Assembly: GCA_002238555.1 (NCBI GenBank)
Contig: MPMO01000003.1
Location: 1-64,000 of the forward strand
DNA length: 64,000 bases
Source: Caldilineaceae bacterium bin34
GTDB taxonomy: Bacteria > Chloroflexota > Anaerolineae > Caldilineales > Caldilineaceae
Reading direction: 5' to 3'
Made by a program: the position numbers and the translations under genes. Position 1 is the first letter of the stretch, and each line of letters begins with the position of its first letter. Shown here piece by piece: positions 43,490 to 52,996 of this stretch. Under the pieces are notes generated by a model. The model made no database searches, was not told the DNA's origin, and saw only the letters and a list, made by a program, of their open reading frames with translations.

Positions 43490-46105
43490 CTAGTCCTGAT
43501 CTGCGTGCGTCCCTGCTCCGTCGGCGTGTCCGATCTCGGTCAACATTGGCGGATCCGCAATGTCGTCGGCTTCCGGATCCTCGGTCATGGGCACGACCGC
43601 AACCGCAGCCACTTGATCGCCTTCCGTGGTACGGATGACTCGACTGCCGGCAGCAGTGCGCGACAAGAAACGAATTGGGGCAATCGGGGTTCGCATCACC
43701 TTTCCCTGTGCGGTTGCAATCGCCAGTTCCTGGTCGTCGGCCACAGTCACGGCACAGGCAATCGGACCCAATTCGTCCAAACGCCTGTGTGAAATTGCCC
43801 AGTTGCCCTGGGAGTTTCGACCCTTGACCGACCACTGCTCCATGGCCATGCGCTTTCCCTTCCCATGGCCGTACAGAAGCACAATGTTGTCATCGTCTGA
43901 CACCGGTAGGCAGTCCGCCACCAAATCGTCGGCTCGCAGCCGGATGCCGCGTACGCCGGACGCCGTAGTGCCCTGATAGCGGATTGCGGTTTCGTCCAAA
44001 CGCAGACCCTTGCCTTGGGTGGTCAACAGGAACAGGTTGCTGTCACCGTCGGTGGCAACGGCCTTGGCGATGGCATCCCCGTCGTGCAGCGCGATGGCGA
44101 ATTTGCCTGCAGTTCGCAATCTGGTGAAATCGGACATCCGCATGCGCTTGATGCGTCCCCGGCGCGTCACGAGAATCAAGCTGTGCCAACGAGCCCCGGC
44201 CGGCTGGTGCAGAACGGCCTGTACCTCCTCGTCCGGTTCCAGGGGAACACATCCCCGCAGGGTTTCGCCCCGGGCCGTCCTGGAGCCCTCGGGCAACGCA
44301 TAGGCGCGGCACGGATAAACGCGCCCCCGGTCTGTGAAGACCAGATAGGAATCGAGTGAATTGGCGTACAGCAGGTGCTTGACGGCGCTGTCCTCCTTGT
44401 CGGAGCGACCGCTTACCCCCTGGCCTCCCAATCCCTGGCCCCGGAAATCGGTGGCTTGGGTCCGCCGTGCATATTGGCTTTGCCAAACAACGACAAGGTC
44501 GTCTTGCTTGACTACCAGGTCCTCGTCGGACAGTTCCGGCTGCACCCCGTACAGGATCTGGGTCTTTCTGGGGTCCTGGTGGTTTTCCCTGAGCCGGTCC
44601 AGTTCCTCTCGGACCACCTGTCTCAGCTTGTCCGGGTTCTCCAACAGTTCGGTATAGCCCCTGATCTGTTCCAGCGCGTCCGCATATTCGTCTTCCAGCC
44701 GTTGCCGTTCCAGGGCGGCCAGCCGCCGGAGCGGCATGTCCAGGATTTCCTGTGCCTGGCGCTCTGTGAGTTTGAACTCGCCTTGAAGCTGGGCGCTGGC
44801 CTCCGCCGCCGAATCGCTTGCCCGGACAACCTCCACCACGCGGTCGATGTGGGCCAAGGCCTTGAGCAGACCCTCCAACACGTGGGCGCGGGCCCTGACC
44901 TTCGCTCGCCGGAACTCGGTGCGGCGCTCCACCACGTCGATCCGATGGTCGAGATGGCACAGCAGGGCCTGCCGCAGGTTCAGGACTACCGGCTGGTTGT
45001 CCAACAAGGCGCGCAGCGTGACGGGGAACGACATCTGCAGATCGCTGAACTTGTACACCTGGTTCAGGACCCGCTGTGGGGTGGCGCTGCTCTTCAGTTC
45101 CATCACCAGCCGAATGCCGTCACGGCCGCTCTCATCGCGCATGTCGACGATTTCCTGCAGCCGCTCACCCTTGTTGACGGTATCGGCGATGCGGGCAATC
45201 ATGCTGGCCTTGTTCACTCCGTAGGGAATGGATTCGAACACCAGGCGCGTCCGGCTGCGGCCGGGAATCTCCTCGATGCGTCCTTCGGCCCTTACCACAA
45301 TGCGTCCGCGCCCGGTCTCGAAGGCTTCGCGAATGCCGTCCGTGCCCAGAATTTGGCCACCCAGAGGGAAGTCGGGCCCCTTGACATAAACCATCAGTTC
45401 ATCAAGGGTCAGGCTGTGCCGCCGCTCCCAGTTGTCGACGATGAATTTCTGGGCCTCCACGATCTCGCCCAGGTTGTGGGGCGGGATGTTGGTGGCCATG
45501 CCCACCGCAATGCCGGTGGTGCCGTTGATCAGGAGGTTGGGAGCCTGGGCCGGCAGGACTACGGGTTCCTGGAGGGAATCATCGAAGTTTTCCTTCCACG
45601 CGACGGTGTCCTCGTCAATGTCGCTCAGCATGGACGCGGCCAAGCGCGCCATGCGTGCTTCCGTATACCGCATGGCAGCCGGATTGTCCCCGTCCACCGA
45701 GCCAAAGTTCCCCTGCCCGTCCACCAGGGGATACCGCAGGCTGAAATCCTGTACCATGCGCGCCATGGACTCGTAGACCGAACCGTCGCCGTGAGGGTGG
45801 TACTTGCCCAGCACTTCGCCGACAATGCGCGCCGATTTCTTGTAGGGGGAGCCCGGACGCAACCGCAAATCCGAATGCATGGCATAGAGAATGCGGCGTT
45901 GGACCGGTTTCAAACCGTCGCGGGCATCCGGCAAGGCGCGCGACACGATCACGCTCATGGCGTAATCGACAAAGCTGTCCTCCACCTCGGTGGTTAGGGC
46001 TTGGGGCTCAACCCTCCCCAAATAGTTCGGCACCACCGCCTGGTTGGTGCCGGCCTGATTGCCAAGGGATTGATCCGGCGGGTCCTGAGGTACGTAATCA
46101 GCCAT
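43490..46105 (-). CDS. gyrA: DNA gyrase/topoisomerase IV subunit A
   Basis: This 871-aa protein has the breakage-reunion core with catalytic Tyr147 in [10 protein letters not shown], preceded by [20 protein letters not shown] and [18 protein letters not shown]. At the positions of E. coli Ser83 and Asp87 it has Gly and Glu. The C-terminal half is a six-bladed beta-pinwheel ([12 protein letters not shown]-like blades such as [20 protein letters not shown]). The GyrA box, normally QRRGGKG, reads QGLGGQG near residue 557, without basic residues. The length and pinwheel favour GyrA over ParC. gyrB is not adjacent. A good TATAAT lies 48 bases upstream. Confidence 0.9.
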   Translation of the reverse strand: MADYVPQDPPDQSLGNQAGTNQAVVPNYLGRVEPQALTTEVEDSFVDYAMSVIVSRALPDARDGLKPVQRRILYAMHSDLRLRPGSPYKKSARIVGEVLGKYHPHGDGSVYESMARMVQDFSLRYPLVDGQGNFGSVDGDNPAAMRYTEARMARLAASMLSDIDEDTVAWKENFDDSLQEPVVLPAQAPNLLINGTTGIAVGMATNIPPHNLGEIVEAQKFIVDNWERRHSLTLDELMVYVKGPDFPLGGQILGTDGIREAFETGRGRIVVRAEGRIEEIPGRSRTRLVFESIPYGVNKASMIARIADTVNKGERLQEIVDMRDESGRDGIRLVMELKSSATPQRVLNQVYKFSDLQMSFPVTLRALLDNQPVVLNLRQALLCHLDHRIDVVERRTEFRRAKVRARAHVLEGLLKALAHIDRVVEVVRASDSAAEASAQLQGEFKLTERQAQEILDMPLRRLAALERQRLEDEYADALEQIRGYTELLENPDKLRQVVREELDRLRENHQDPRKTQILYGVQPELSDEDLVVKQDDLVVVWQSQYARRTQATDFRGQGLGGQGVSGRSDKEDSAVKHLLYANSLDSYLVFTDRGRVYPCRAYALPEGSRTARGETLRGCVPLEPDEEVQAVLHQPAGARWHSLILVTRRGRIKRMRMSDFTRLRTAGKFAIALHDGDAIAKAVATDGDSNLFLLTTQGKGLRLDETAIRYQGTTASGVRGIRLRADDLVADCLPVSDDDNIVLLYGHGKGKRMAMEQWSVKGRNSQGNWAISHRRLDELGPIACAVTVADDQELAIATAQGKVMRTPIAPIRFLSRTAAGSRVIRTTEGDQVAAVAVVPMTEDPEADDIADPPMLTEIGHADGAGTHADQD

Positions 46106-46152
46106 AAAAGCGCCCTAGTAGCAACACTCTTCCTGGCCGCCACAGGGCTGCA

Positions 46153-46158
46153 ATTATA
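46153..46158 (-). promoter_or_regulatory. Predicted -10 box for gyrA
   Basis: A perfect TATAAT reads on the minus strand 48 bases before the gyrA ATG, within an AT-rich patch (CAAATTGGTATAATTGCAG). The -35 position at 17 bases is GC-rich and weak, so activation or an extended element may be used. Confidence 0.55.
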
Positions 46159-46206
46159 CCAATTTGAATGCAGTTTGAGCCGGTGCCACAGCAGTTCGGA
46201 ATCCTG

Positions 46207-46246
46207 CGGCCAGGGGCATGCACCGGAGGGGTTTCGCCCCTGGCCG
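46207..46246 (-). terminator. Hairpin downstream of rplI, upstream of gyrA
   Basis: CGGCCAGGGGC (46207-46217) and GCCCCTGGCCG (46236-46246) form a perfect 11-base stem with an 18-base loop. It lies about 80 bases after the rplI stop and before the gyrA promoter, so it most likely ends rplI transcription. There is no U-run. Confidence 0.5.
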
Positions 46247-46322
46247 GGTACACACCGCGCTCCGCTCGGTGCTGCCGCGACGTGAGTGCCCAGCCCCGGA
46301 GGCACTGCCCAGGGGATCCAAG

Positions 46323-46955
46323 TCAGGATGTCGTGTCGGTTTCAATCTCTCGGAGGACCTCCAGCACATCGGCATCCGCGGCGGCGGGTGGTTCCGCGGC
46401 CTCGGCGGCTTCCGCCTCGACCCGCGCCTCCCTGTTGGCCTGGGTTTCGGCTTCGGCCTTGAGGGCAGCCTGGTAGGCCACGGCCTCCGCCCATGTCTCC
46501 CCTTCCCGCACGACACCGATTTCGACAGTTGTTTCAATGTCCTGCATCAACCGGATGCGGACGGCCGATACGCCCAACTGCCGGATGGGTCCGTCCATGA
46601 GGAAGGTGCGCCGATCCACTTCAAGGTCCTTGTCCGCGCGGATGCGGTCCTCGATTTCCTGGGCCGTTACGGACCCGTACAACCGATGGGTGTCGCCGGC
46701 CATTTCCTCAAAGAGGAATTGGCTGCCTCCCAGGACTTCGGCGACGGCATTGGCCTCCTGTTGCAGACGGGCCAGCTTTGCCACGCCTGCTCGCCTAATC
46801 TCGTCTGCCTGCTTCAAGGCGCTCGGCGAGGCCCAAATCGCCAGGTTGTTCGGCAACAGGTAGTTGCGCGCGAAGCCGCGGGCCACCGTCCTCACGTCAC
46901 CTGCCACACCCAGACCGTCGACCGGCTCTTTCAGTAATACCTTGCTTCTGGCCAT
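46323..46955 (-). CDS. rplI: 50S ribosomal protein L9 (bL9) with acidic C-terminal extension
   Basis: This 210-aa protein begins MARSKVLLKEPVDGLGVAGD and contains VARGFARNYLLPNNLAIWAS, the N-terminal rRNA-binding domain of bL9. The C-domain includes RLYGSVTAQEIEDRI and DRRTFLMDGPIRQLG. Typical bL9 is about 150 aa. Here some 60 extra residues, rich in Ala and Glu (AEAAEAAEPPAAADADVLEV), follow and look unstructured. A strong promoter (TTGGCG-17-TATAAT) lies 44 bases upstream. rpsF, ssb and rpsR, frequent partners, are not adjacent. Confidence 0.93.
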   Translation of the reverse strand: MARSKVLLKEPVDGLGVAGDVRTVARGFARNYLLPNNLAIWASPSALKQADEIRRAGVAKLARLQQEANAVAEVLGGSQFLFEEMAGDTHRLYGSVTAQEIEDRIRADKDLEVDRRTFLMDGPIRQLGVSAVRIRLMQDIETTVEIGVVREGETWAEAVAYQAALKAEAETQANREARVEAEAAEAAEPPAAADADVLEVLREIETDTTS

Positions 46956-46998
46956 GGCAGACGAACCAACCTGATTTGAACACGCGGATCAGCCCGGA

Positions 46999-47027
46999 AT
47001 TATAGGGACCGGAACACGAACCGCCAA
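46999..47027 (-). promoter_or_regulatory. Sigma70-type promoter of rplI
   Basis: On the minus strand, TTGGCG (47022-47027) and TATAAT (46999-47004) are separated by exactly 17 bases. This is the best -35/-10 pair in the window. It lies 44 bases upstream of the rplI ATG. Confidence 0.7.
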
Positions 47028-47084
47028 CAATCCGGGCTGGCGAGACGGTGGCTCAACCGCGGAAGCTGCTTCCTCCAGGCCACA

Positions 47085-48131
47085 TCAAAACAACCGCTTT
47101 GCCAAACCGAGCAGGCCTTGGGCCCAGGGTACGGTATGGGTGACTCCGGTTTGCCGGTGCCACCCGTCCCTGTGACGCAGGTACCACTCGAAGTTGCGGA
47201 TTAGCGCATCGCGATTTGAATAGCTGGGATTGAACCCCAGCAGGTTCCGGGCACGCGTGATGTCCACGGCGGAGTTCACCGTCAAGTTGCGGAACACCCA
47301 AGGATAGACCGGTGACAGGCCCAACCGGTGGGCCAGTCCCAGCATCCATCCCGCCGGCGCACTGGGAAGACGCAGGACCCTTTTGCCAAAGCCGGCGTAG
47401 TCGAGTACCGCTTGAAAGTCCGACTTCAGGGTTCCGAATTCGGACGCGCCGATGTTGAAGGTCCGGTTGGCATGCTCAGGGACACTCGTTAATGCCTGGA
47501 CAATAACTTCACATAAATCCGCTACATCCAGCAACTGAAACCGGTGGTTGCCTCCGCCCGGCAGCGGGAAGCCGCGGCCGTCCGCAGCCCAGTCGTAGAG
47601 GAGACCGAATATGCCTAGCCGTTCTGGGCCGATGAACGACTTGGGGCGGAGGATCGTGACGGCAAAGTCGGGGGAGCGGAACTCGCGGCAAAGGGTTTCC
47701 GCCTCGGTTTTTGCCCTGCCATACGGGCCCATGCCGTCCAGTGGAGCATTCTCGCAGGTATTCAACTGGTCATGGATGCCGTACACGGCCGTACTGGAAA
47801 TGTGGACAAACCTTGAAAGCCCCGCCCTTTGGGCACCTTCCAGGCAGTTGCGTGTCCCGTCCACGTCCACGGAGCGAATGGTGGCGGAATCCTGCAGGGG
47901 AAGTGCGGCGGCCGCATGGACCATGCAATCGGTCCCGGATGCGGCCTGCCTTACGGCGTCCGGATCGCGGATGTCGCCGATCACCATGTGAACGCGCGTT
48001 GCAAACTCGGACCTGCATGGCTCCAGATCCAGTACGGACACCATCCAGCCGCGTTCCAGCAGGTAGCGGACAAGGTTGATCCCGAGGAATCCGGAACCTC
48101 CGGTGACGACTGCGTGGCGATTGACGTTCAT
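47085..48131 (-). CDS. NAD-dependent epimerase/dehydratase (extended SDR, 3-beta-HSD-like)
   Basis: This 348-aa protein has the nucleotide motif VVTGGSGFLGINLVRYLLER at residues 8-27, a conserved DIRDPDAV acid, HISSTAVYGIHD (Ser), and the catalytic PYGRAKTEAE Tyr-x3-Lys. It belongs to the extended SDRs acting on nucleotide sugars or sterol-like substrates. The ATG at 48131 was chosen; the longer frame would run into the Nudix gene. It starts 16 bases after the Nudix stop, so the two form an operon. Confidence 0.85.
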   Translation of the reverse strand: MNVNRHAVVTGGSGFLGINLVRYLLERGWMVSVLDLEPCRSEFATRVHMVIGDIRDPDAVRQAASGTDCMVHAAAALPLQDSATIRSVDVDGTRNCLEGAQRAGLSRFVHISSTAVYGIHDQLNTCENAPLDGMGPYGRAKTEAETLCREFRSPDFAVTILRPKSFIGPERLGIFGLLYDWAADGRGFPLPGGGNHRFQLLDVADLCEVIVQALTSVPEHANRTFNIGASEFGTLKSDFQAVLDYAGFGKRVLRLPSAPAGWMLGLAHRLGLSPVYPWVFRNLTVNSAVDITRARNLLGFNPSYSNRDALIRNFEWYLRHRDGWHRQTGVTHTVPWAQGLLGLAKRLF

Positions 48132-48147
48132 GCCGGGAAGTGCCGTT

Positions 48148-48657
48148 TCAGTACGCCCCATTCCAGTCGCGAAGCAGGTGGCGATTGGTTTCGAATGCCA
48201 TCGGGCTTGGCAGATGGCCGCGCTTGAACCACCTGACCTCGTCGGCGTCGTCACCAGCCCGCGGAGGCTGCGACGGGTCGGCGGGAACTGCCGCATAGGC
48301 AATGACGACACCGGTGGTTCTGCCGTCCCCTACCATGGGAAATACACCCAGGAGCTTCAGGTCGGTCACGGTTAGGCCGCACTCCTCCGCCACTTCCCTG
48401 GTCACGGCCGCCTGCGGGGTCTCGGCCACGTTCATGAATCCGCCGGGCAGGCACCAGGAACCGGCTTCGGGGTCGTTCAACCGCTTGACGAGCAGGACGG
48501 AGTCGGCATCAAGGATCATGGCAACCACAGCCACCTTCGGCTCGTCGTAGAACCGGACATCGCACGGTCGGCACACCTTGTACGGAGTCCCGCCGTCGAT
48601 GCCCGGGTCCAACTCCCTGCTGCATTGTGGACAGTAGCGGTAGTGTCGAATGGACAT
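48148..48657 (-). CDS. Nudix hydrolase with N-terminal zinc ribbon
   Basis: This 169-aa protein has an N-terminal zinc-ribbon pair, CPQCSRE and CRPCDVRF (residues 9-12 and 29-32), followed by a Nudix domain. The Nudix box is GGFMNVAETPQAAVTREVAE followed by ECGL and matches G-x5-E-x7-REUxEExGU. Proteins with this layout are often NADH pyrophosphatase- or ADP-ribose-type. It is upstream of and probably co-transcribed with the epimerase, perhaps clearing nucleotide-sugar byproducts (inference). Confidence 0.88.
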   Translation of the reverse strand: MSIRHYRYCPQCSRELDPGIDGGTPYKVCRPCDVRFYDEPKVAVVAMILDADSVLLVKRLNDPEAGSWCLPGGFMNVAETPQAAVTREVAEECGLTVTDLKLLGVFPMVGDGRTTGVVIAYAAVPADPSQPPRAGDDADEVRWFKRGHLPSPMAFETNRHLLRDWNGAY

Positions 48658-48829
48658 GGGGTTCAGTGGATGGACAGGGTTGCCGGCGCCGGCCCGACGG
48701 CGGTTCGACTGGCATCAACATGGACAAGTATGACCGGATGCCGAGATACCGCCAGGTGATACACTGCCGGCGATCAGCCGGCTTCCCGACTGACCGTCCC
48801 GGACCGCAAGGCGACTTCAGGAATCCAAC

Positions 48830-49711
48830 ATGATATTCGGTGGGATTGAAACTGGCGGAACCAAAACCGTTTGCGCCGTGGGAACCGGACCGGATGACAT
48901 ACGGGAAAAGGGGCGGTTCCCGACAGACAACCCGGATGCCACCATCGGTGGCTGTATCGACATGTTCAGGCGATGGCAGCCGGACCTGGCGGCGGTCGGC
49001 ATCGCATCCTTCGGACCCGTGGACCTTGATCCTGGTTCCGACACCTACGGGTATGTAACCACAACCCCCAAGCCCAACTGGCAGTACATCAACCTGGCCG
49101 GTCAGGTACAGGATGCCCTGGGTGTGCCGGTACGCTTCGATACCGACTGCAACGGCGCGGCACTAGGCGAGCACATGTGGGGCGCGGCGCGGGGGGTGGA
49201 TACGTTCATTTACCTTACGGTCGGCACCGGCATTGGCGGCGGCGGCATGGTCGGCGGCCAAATGCTCCACGGCATGCTGCACCCGGAGATGGGCCACGTT
49301 ACGGTTCCGCACGACCGGGAACAGGATCCCTATGAGGGTTGGTGCCCCTATCACGGCGATTGTCTGGAAGGGCTCGCCGCGGGCCCTGCGCTGGAAGGCC
49401 GGTGGCGGGCCAAGGGCGAGACTCTGCCGCCTGATCATCCCGCATGGCCGCTGGAAGCCCAGTATCTTGCGTCCGGCATCATCAACATGCTGTACGTGCT
49501 GTCACCGCAGGTGGTGATCCTGGGTGGGGGGGTCATGGACAACCGGTTTCTCTACGGCATGGTGAGGAAGGAGGTCCTGCGTCAGATGAACGGGTACCTC
49601 CGCGTGCCCCGGCTCCTAGACAGTCTCGAGTCGTTCATCGTTCCTCCGGCCTTGGGCAACAAGTCGGGTGTCCTGGGTGCAATCGCACTGGCCACCAAGG
49701 CCGTTGCATAA
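48830..49711 (+). CDS. ROK-family fructokinase-like sugar kinase
   Basis: This 293-aa protein has the phosphate-binding [15 protein letters not shown] at residues 4-18, [27 protein letters not shown] and the ROK zinc signature [20 protein letters not shown]. The '[16 protein letters not shown]' form is typical of ScrK/Mak-type fructokinases in the ROK family. It phosphorylates a hexose, likely fructose, in the cytoplasm. AGGA precedes the ATG. galT follows 55 bases later, suggesting a sugar-phosphate module. Confidence 0.87.
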   Translation: MIFGGIETGGTKTVCAVGTGPDDIREKGRFPTDNPDATIGGCIDMFRRWQPDLAAVGIASFGPVDLDPGSDTYGYVTTTPKPNWQYINLAGQVQDALGVPVRFDTDCNGAALGEHMWGAARGVDTFIYLTVGTGIGGGGMVGGQMLHGMLHPEMGHVTVPHDREQDPYEGWCPYHGDCLEGLAAGPALEGRWRAKGETLPPDHPAWPLEAQYLASGIINMLYVLSPQVVILGGGVMDNRFLYGMVRKEVLRQMNGYLRVPRLLDSLESFIVPPALGNKSGVLGAIALATKAVA

Positions 49712-49766
49712 CAGGGTTCGCGCCCGCGGTCCGTGGTGGGCGCGGTGAAACCGGCCGGCTTGACTG

Positions 49767-50804
49767 ATGGCGCTCTCCGCAGGGACCCAGGGTTCGCACC
49801 GGCGACGCAACGCGTTGACCGGCGAGTGGGTCCTGAATTCACCGCAACGGTTGCAGCGTCCCTGGCAGGGGCACACCGAGCGGATTGCGGCGGATCGGGG
49901 CGATCGGTACGTAGCCGACTGCTATCTGTGTCCCGGCAATCAGAGGGCCAACGGGGAAGTCAACCCGCAGTATCGCGATGTCTTCGTGTTTGCCAACGAT
50001 TTTCCGGCCTTGCAGGGCGAACCGGCCGGAACTGTCAATGACGCGCAACCCACATTGTTTCGTTCGGACCAAGCCGCGGGGCTGTGCCAGGTGGCCTGTT
50101 ACTCGCCGCGGCACGACCTGACCCTGGCCGACCTGGAACACGCAGGGGTGACAAAGGTGGCCCGGCTGTGGTCGGACTTGGACCGCGAGGTAGGGGGAAG
50201 ATCAAACATCCAATATGTGCAAATCTTCGAAAACCGCGGCGAGATCATGGGATGCTCCAACCCTCATCCCCATTGCCAGCTCTGGGCAACCGACCATGTG
50301 CCCTGGCTTCCGGCTCAAGAACAGGACCATCAGATCCGCTACCTGCGCAGCCACGGATCACACCTGCTGATCGACTACCTTGACCAGGAACTGTCGGCAG
50401 ACGAACGACTGGTATGGACCAACGAAGAGTGGGTTGTGCTGGTTCCCTGGTGGGCCGTGTGGCCGTTTGAAACCCTGGTCTTGCCCCGACGCCAGGTTGC
50501 GCGCCTGCAGGACCTGACGCGCGATCAACAAGCTGCTCTGGCCGGTGCCCTGCAAGCCTTGCTGACGGCCTACAACCGTCTCTTCGATACCGGAATGCCG
50601 TACTCGATGGGCTGGCATGGCGCACCTTGTGACGGCATGCACGACCAGGGGTCGCCCTGGCAGTTGCACGCCCACTACTTCCCTCCGCTGTTGCGGTCGG
50701 CCACGGTGCGGAAATTCCTGGTCGGGTACGAAATGCTTGCGCAACCCCAGCGCGACTTGACACCCGAGCAGGCGGCGGCGCGACTGCGCGACGTGACTGG
50801 CTGA
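49767..50804 (+). CDS. galT: Galactose-1-phosphate uridylyltransferase
   Basis: This 345-aa protein has CYLCPGNQRANGEVNPQY (zinc-site Cys pair, RANG loop) and the active-site nucleotidyl-His motif NPHPHCQLWATDHVP. It ends with a histidine-rich QLHAHYFPPLL zinc site. It is full length. It exchanges UDP between glucose and galactose-1-phosphate in the Leloir pathway. The start (ATG 49767) lies 55 bases after the fructokinase stop. No galK or galE is in the immediate neighbourhood, although the epimerase at 47.1 kb is an SDR. Confidence 0.9.
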   Translation: MALSAGTQGSHRRRNALTGEWVLNSPQRLQRPWQGHTERIAADRGDRYVADCYLCPGNQRANGEVNPQYRDVFVFANDFPALQGEPAGTVNDAQPTLFRSDQAAGLCQVACYSPRHDLTLADLEHAGVTKVARLWSDLDREVGGRSNIQYVQIFENRGEIMGCSNPHPHCQLWATDHVPWLPAQEQDHQIRYLRSHGSHLLIDYLDQELSADERLVWTNEEWVVLVPWWAVWPFETLVLPRRQVARLQDLTRDQQAALAGALQALLTAYNRLFDTGMPYSMGWHGAPCDGMHDQGSPWQLHAHYFPPLLRSATVRKFLVGYEMLAQPQRDLTPEQAAARLRDVTG

Positions 50805-50856
50805 TCAAAGGCACCTCGGCAACCGGCGGTCGCACAAGCAACATGATGGGAACTCC

Positions 50857-51789
50857 ATGAGTGAACCGCCTTGGCCTCCCTTGCGGGAGTGCATACCGAA
50901 CTTCAGTGCAGGTAGGGACCGCGGGACGGTGGACATGCTCTGCGACACAGTGTCCGCGGCCGGAGTCGCGTTGCTGGACATTCACGTGGATGTCCACTAC
51001 AACCGCTGCGTGCTCACGTTTGCCGACGGGTTTGAAAGGTTGGCAGCTGCCGCTCTGGGCCTTGTGGAGGCGGCGGCCCGTATCATCGACATGACGCAAC
51101 ATTCGGGTGCCCATCCCCGCCTGGGAGCCGCCGATGTGTTTCCGTTCGTGCCGTTGCACGACGAAGATGTCCAGGCGTGCATTGGGGATGTGCGCATGCT
51201 GGCGCAGCGGATGGGCGAGGAACTGGGCATTTGCGTCTACCTCTACGGCCAGTCCGCGCTGCGACCGGACAGACGCCGTCTGTCGAATGTTCGGAGAGGG
51301 GAATTTGAGGCCTGGCACGCCGGAATCGGCAAGGATCCCCGCTGGGAACCCGACTTTGGCCCGGCCCGGCCGAGCCGCGGCGGACCTGTGGTGTTGGGTA
51401 CGCGGCCCGTTCTGATTGCGATCAACTTCGTGCTGGCGGCACCCGATGCGGCATTGGCGCGCCGCATCGCGCGTGCAGTGCGCGGGCGCTCAGGACTGCC
51501 CGGGATCCAGGCCCGCGGCTTTTCAATCGGGTCGCAGGTGCATGTCAGTTGCAACATCCTCGACTGGAGACAGACGGGCCCGCGACGGCTGTTCGATCGG
51601 ATCAACGATCTCGCCACACAGGCTGGCAACAGCGTGTTCCATACCGAGGTGGTCGGATTGATCCCCGGCGCGGCACTTGCCGAGGGGGATGCCGAGGCCA
51701 TGCGCATCGTCGATTGGTCCGGTCGCAGAATCCTTGAAAACAGACTTGCCACGGTGCGGCCGCCGACAACGACGGAACACTGCGTTTAG
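50857..51789 (+). CDS. ftcD: Glutamate formimidoyltransferase (FtcD N-terminal type)
   Basis: This 310-aa protein contains ECIPNFSAGRDRGTVDML at the start, then HSGAHPRLGAADVFPFVPLH with the catalytic-region His, and a C-domain with RGFSIGSQVHVSCNILDW. It matches the two-domain formiminotransferase and lacks the cyclodeaminase domain. It transfers a formimino group between formiminoglutamate and tetrahydrofolate. No other histidine-degradation gene is present. It follows galT by 52 bases on the same strand. Confidence 0.87.
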   Translation: MSEPPWPPLRECIPNFSAGRDRGTVDMLCDTVSAAGVALLDIHVDVHYNRCVLTFADGFERLAAAALGLVEAAARIIDMTQHSGAHPRLGAADVFPFVPLHDEDVQACIGDVRMLAQRMGEELGICVYLYGQSALRPDRRRLSNVRRGEFEAWHAGIGKDPRWEPDFGPARPSRGGPVVLGTRPVLIAINFVLAAPDAALARRIARAVRGRSGLPGIQARGFSIGSQVHVSCNILDWRQTGPRRLFDRINDLATQAGNSVFHTEVVGLIPGAALAEGDAEAMRIVDWSGRRILENRLATVRPPTTTEHCV

Positions 51790-51921
51790 GCCGGCCCGGG
51801 CAGGTCCAACCCGGACGTTCACCGGCACACGTTCCCCGTCAACCGCCTTCGCTGCGGTTCCACCCACATGCCTTGCTTCGGCCCGGCCAGCCGCAGGGCG
51901 ACTGTTGTCTCAGGAGCGCAC

Positions 51922-52980
51922 ATGTCAGCCACAGAAATCAGGATCCACGACGACGACTTTTTTGTGAATGGCCTGCCTGTCTGCCCCGGAGCTGTCTGGG
52001 AAGGGCACAGAGCGGAGGGGCTGCTTCTGAACAGCCGCATGGTGCAGGCCACATTCGACGACCTCAATCCCGCCACCCGGCATCTTTGGGACGGACCGGA
52101 GGGCGCCTGGGACCCGGACCGCAACACCGACGCGTGCGTTCGGGCCATGGCCGACTGGCGTGCCGCCGGTCTCAACTGCATTACGGTCAACCTGCAGGGC
52201 GGGAGTCCCTTCGGATATTCCAAGGACCAGCCATGGCACAACTCCGCCTTTGGGGCGGACGGCAGTCTCGACCCGCACTACATGCAGCGCCTGGATCGGG
52301 TATTGGCCGAAGCCGACACCTTGGGCATGGCGGTGATCGTCGGGCTGTTCTACTTTGGTCAATTGCACCGATGCCGGTCGGACGGCGCGGTGCGCACGGC
52401 GGTGGCGGGAGCGATCGGGTGGCTGGCTGAACGCGGTTACCGCAACGTTCTCCTGGAACTGGGCAACGAAGTGGACATCGTGCGGGATCCATGGGGTTAT
52501 GGGGACTCGCTCGTGTCCTCGCACCGCACACCGGAACTGATGGAGTTTGTCCGGAACCGCATTGCCGCCTGCTTCACAGACGGATGGATTCTGCCGGTTA
52601 GTACGAGCCTGAAGGGCGGATCCGTCCCGTCGGACGCGCTGTTGGATGTGCTCGACTTTGTGCTTCTGCACGGCAACGGCGTGTCCGATCCCCTGCGCAT
52701 TGCGGAGATGGTTCGCCGGACCCGGAGTTCACCGGCCTACCGGCGGCAGCCAATCCTCTTCAACGAGGACGACCATTACGGCTTCGACGCGCCGCTTTGC
52801 AACATGACTGCCGCCATTTCGGAACACGCGGGTTGGGGATTCTTCGACTACCGGCGCAGCCACGAAGACTGGCGGGAAGGCTTCCAGAGCGTACCCGTCG
52901 ATTGGAGTATCGGCAGTGAACGCAAACGGGCCTTCTTCTCCCTGGTTGCGCGGATCACCGGCAATCCTGCGCCCCCTTGA
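51922..52980 (+). CDS. Glycoside-hydrolase-like TIM-barrel protein
   Basis: This 352-aa protein starts at an ATG with AGGAG seven bases upstream. It lacks an evident signal peptide. The fold cues are GH5/GH-A-like: NVLLELGNEVDIVRDPWG (an Asn-Glu at the end of a strand, as for an acid/base), ILPVSTSLKGG, FVLLHGNGVSDP and a late PILFNEDDHYGFDAP Glu (possible nucleophile). I do not recognise a specific named family. A cytoplasmic hydrolase acting on an oligosaccharide or sugar-acid is the best guess. It converges with the PhyH gene. Confidence 0.55.
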   Translation: MSATEIRIHDDDFFVNGLPVCPGAVWEGHRAEGLLLNSRMVQATFDDLNPATRHLWDGPEGAWDPDRNTDACVRAMADWRAAGLNCITVNLQGGSPFGYSKDQPWHNSAFGADGSLDPHYMQRLDRVLAEADTLGMAVIVGLFYFGQLHRCRSDGAVRTAVAGAIGWLAERGYRNVLLELGNEVDIVRDPWGYGDSLVSSHRTPELMEFVRNRIAACFTDGWILPVSTSLKGGSVPSDALLDVLDFVLLHGNGVSDPLRIAEMVRRTRSSPAYRRQPILFNEDDHYGFDAPLCNMTAAISEHAGWGFFDYRRSHEDWREGFQSVPVDWSIGSERKRAFFSLVARITGNPAPP

Positions 52981-52996
52981 TGCGTGCCGCGACCCT

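Noticed and set aside
44375-45997. 540-codon open frame on the plus strand opposite gyrA
   Set aside because: It lies entirely within the gyrA gene in antisense, has no ribosome site or family similarity, and reflects GC-rich codon use.
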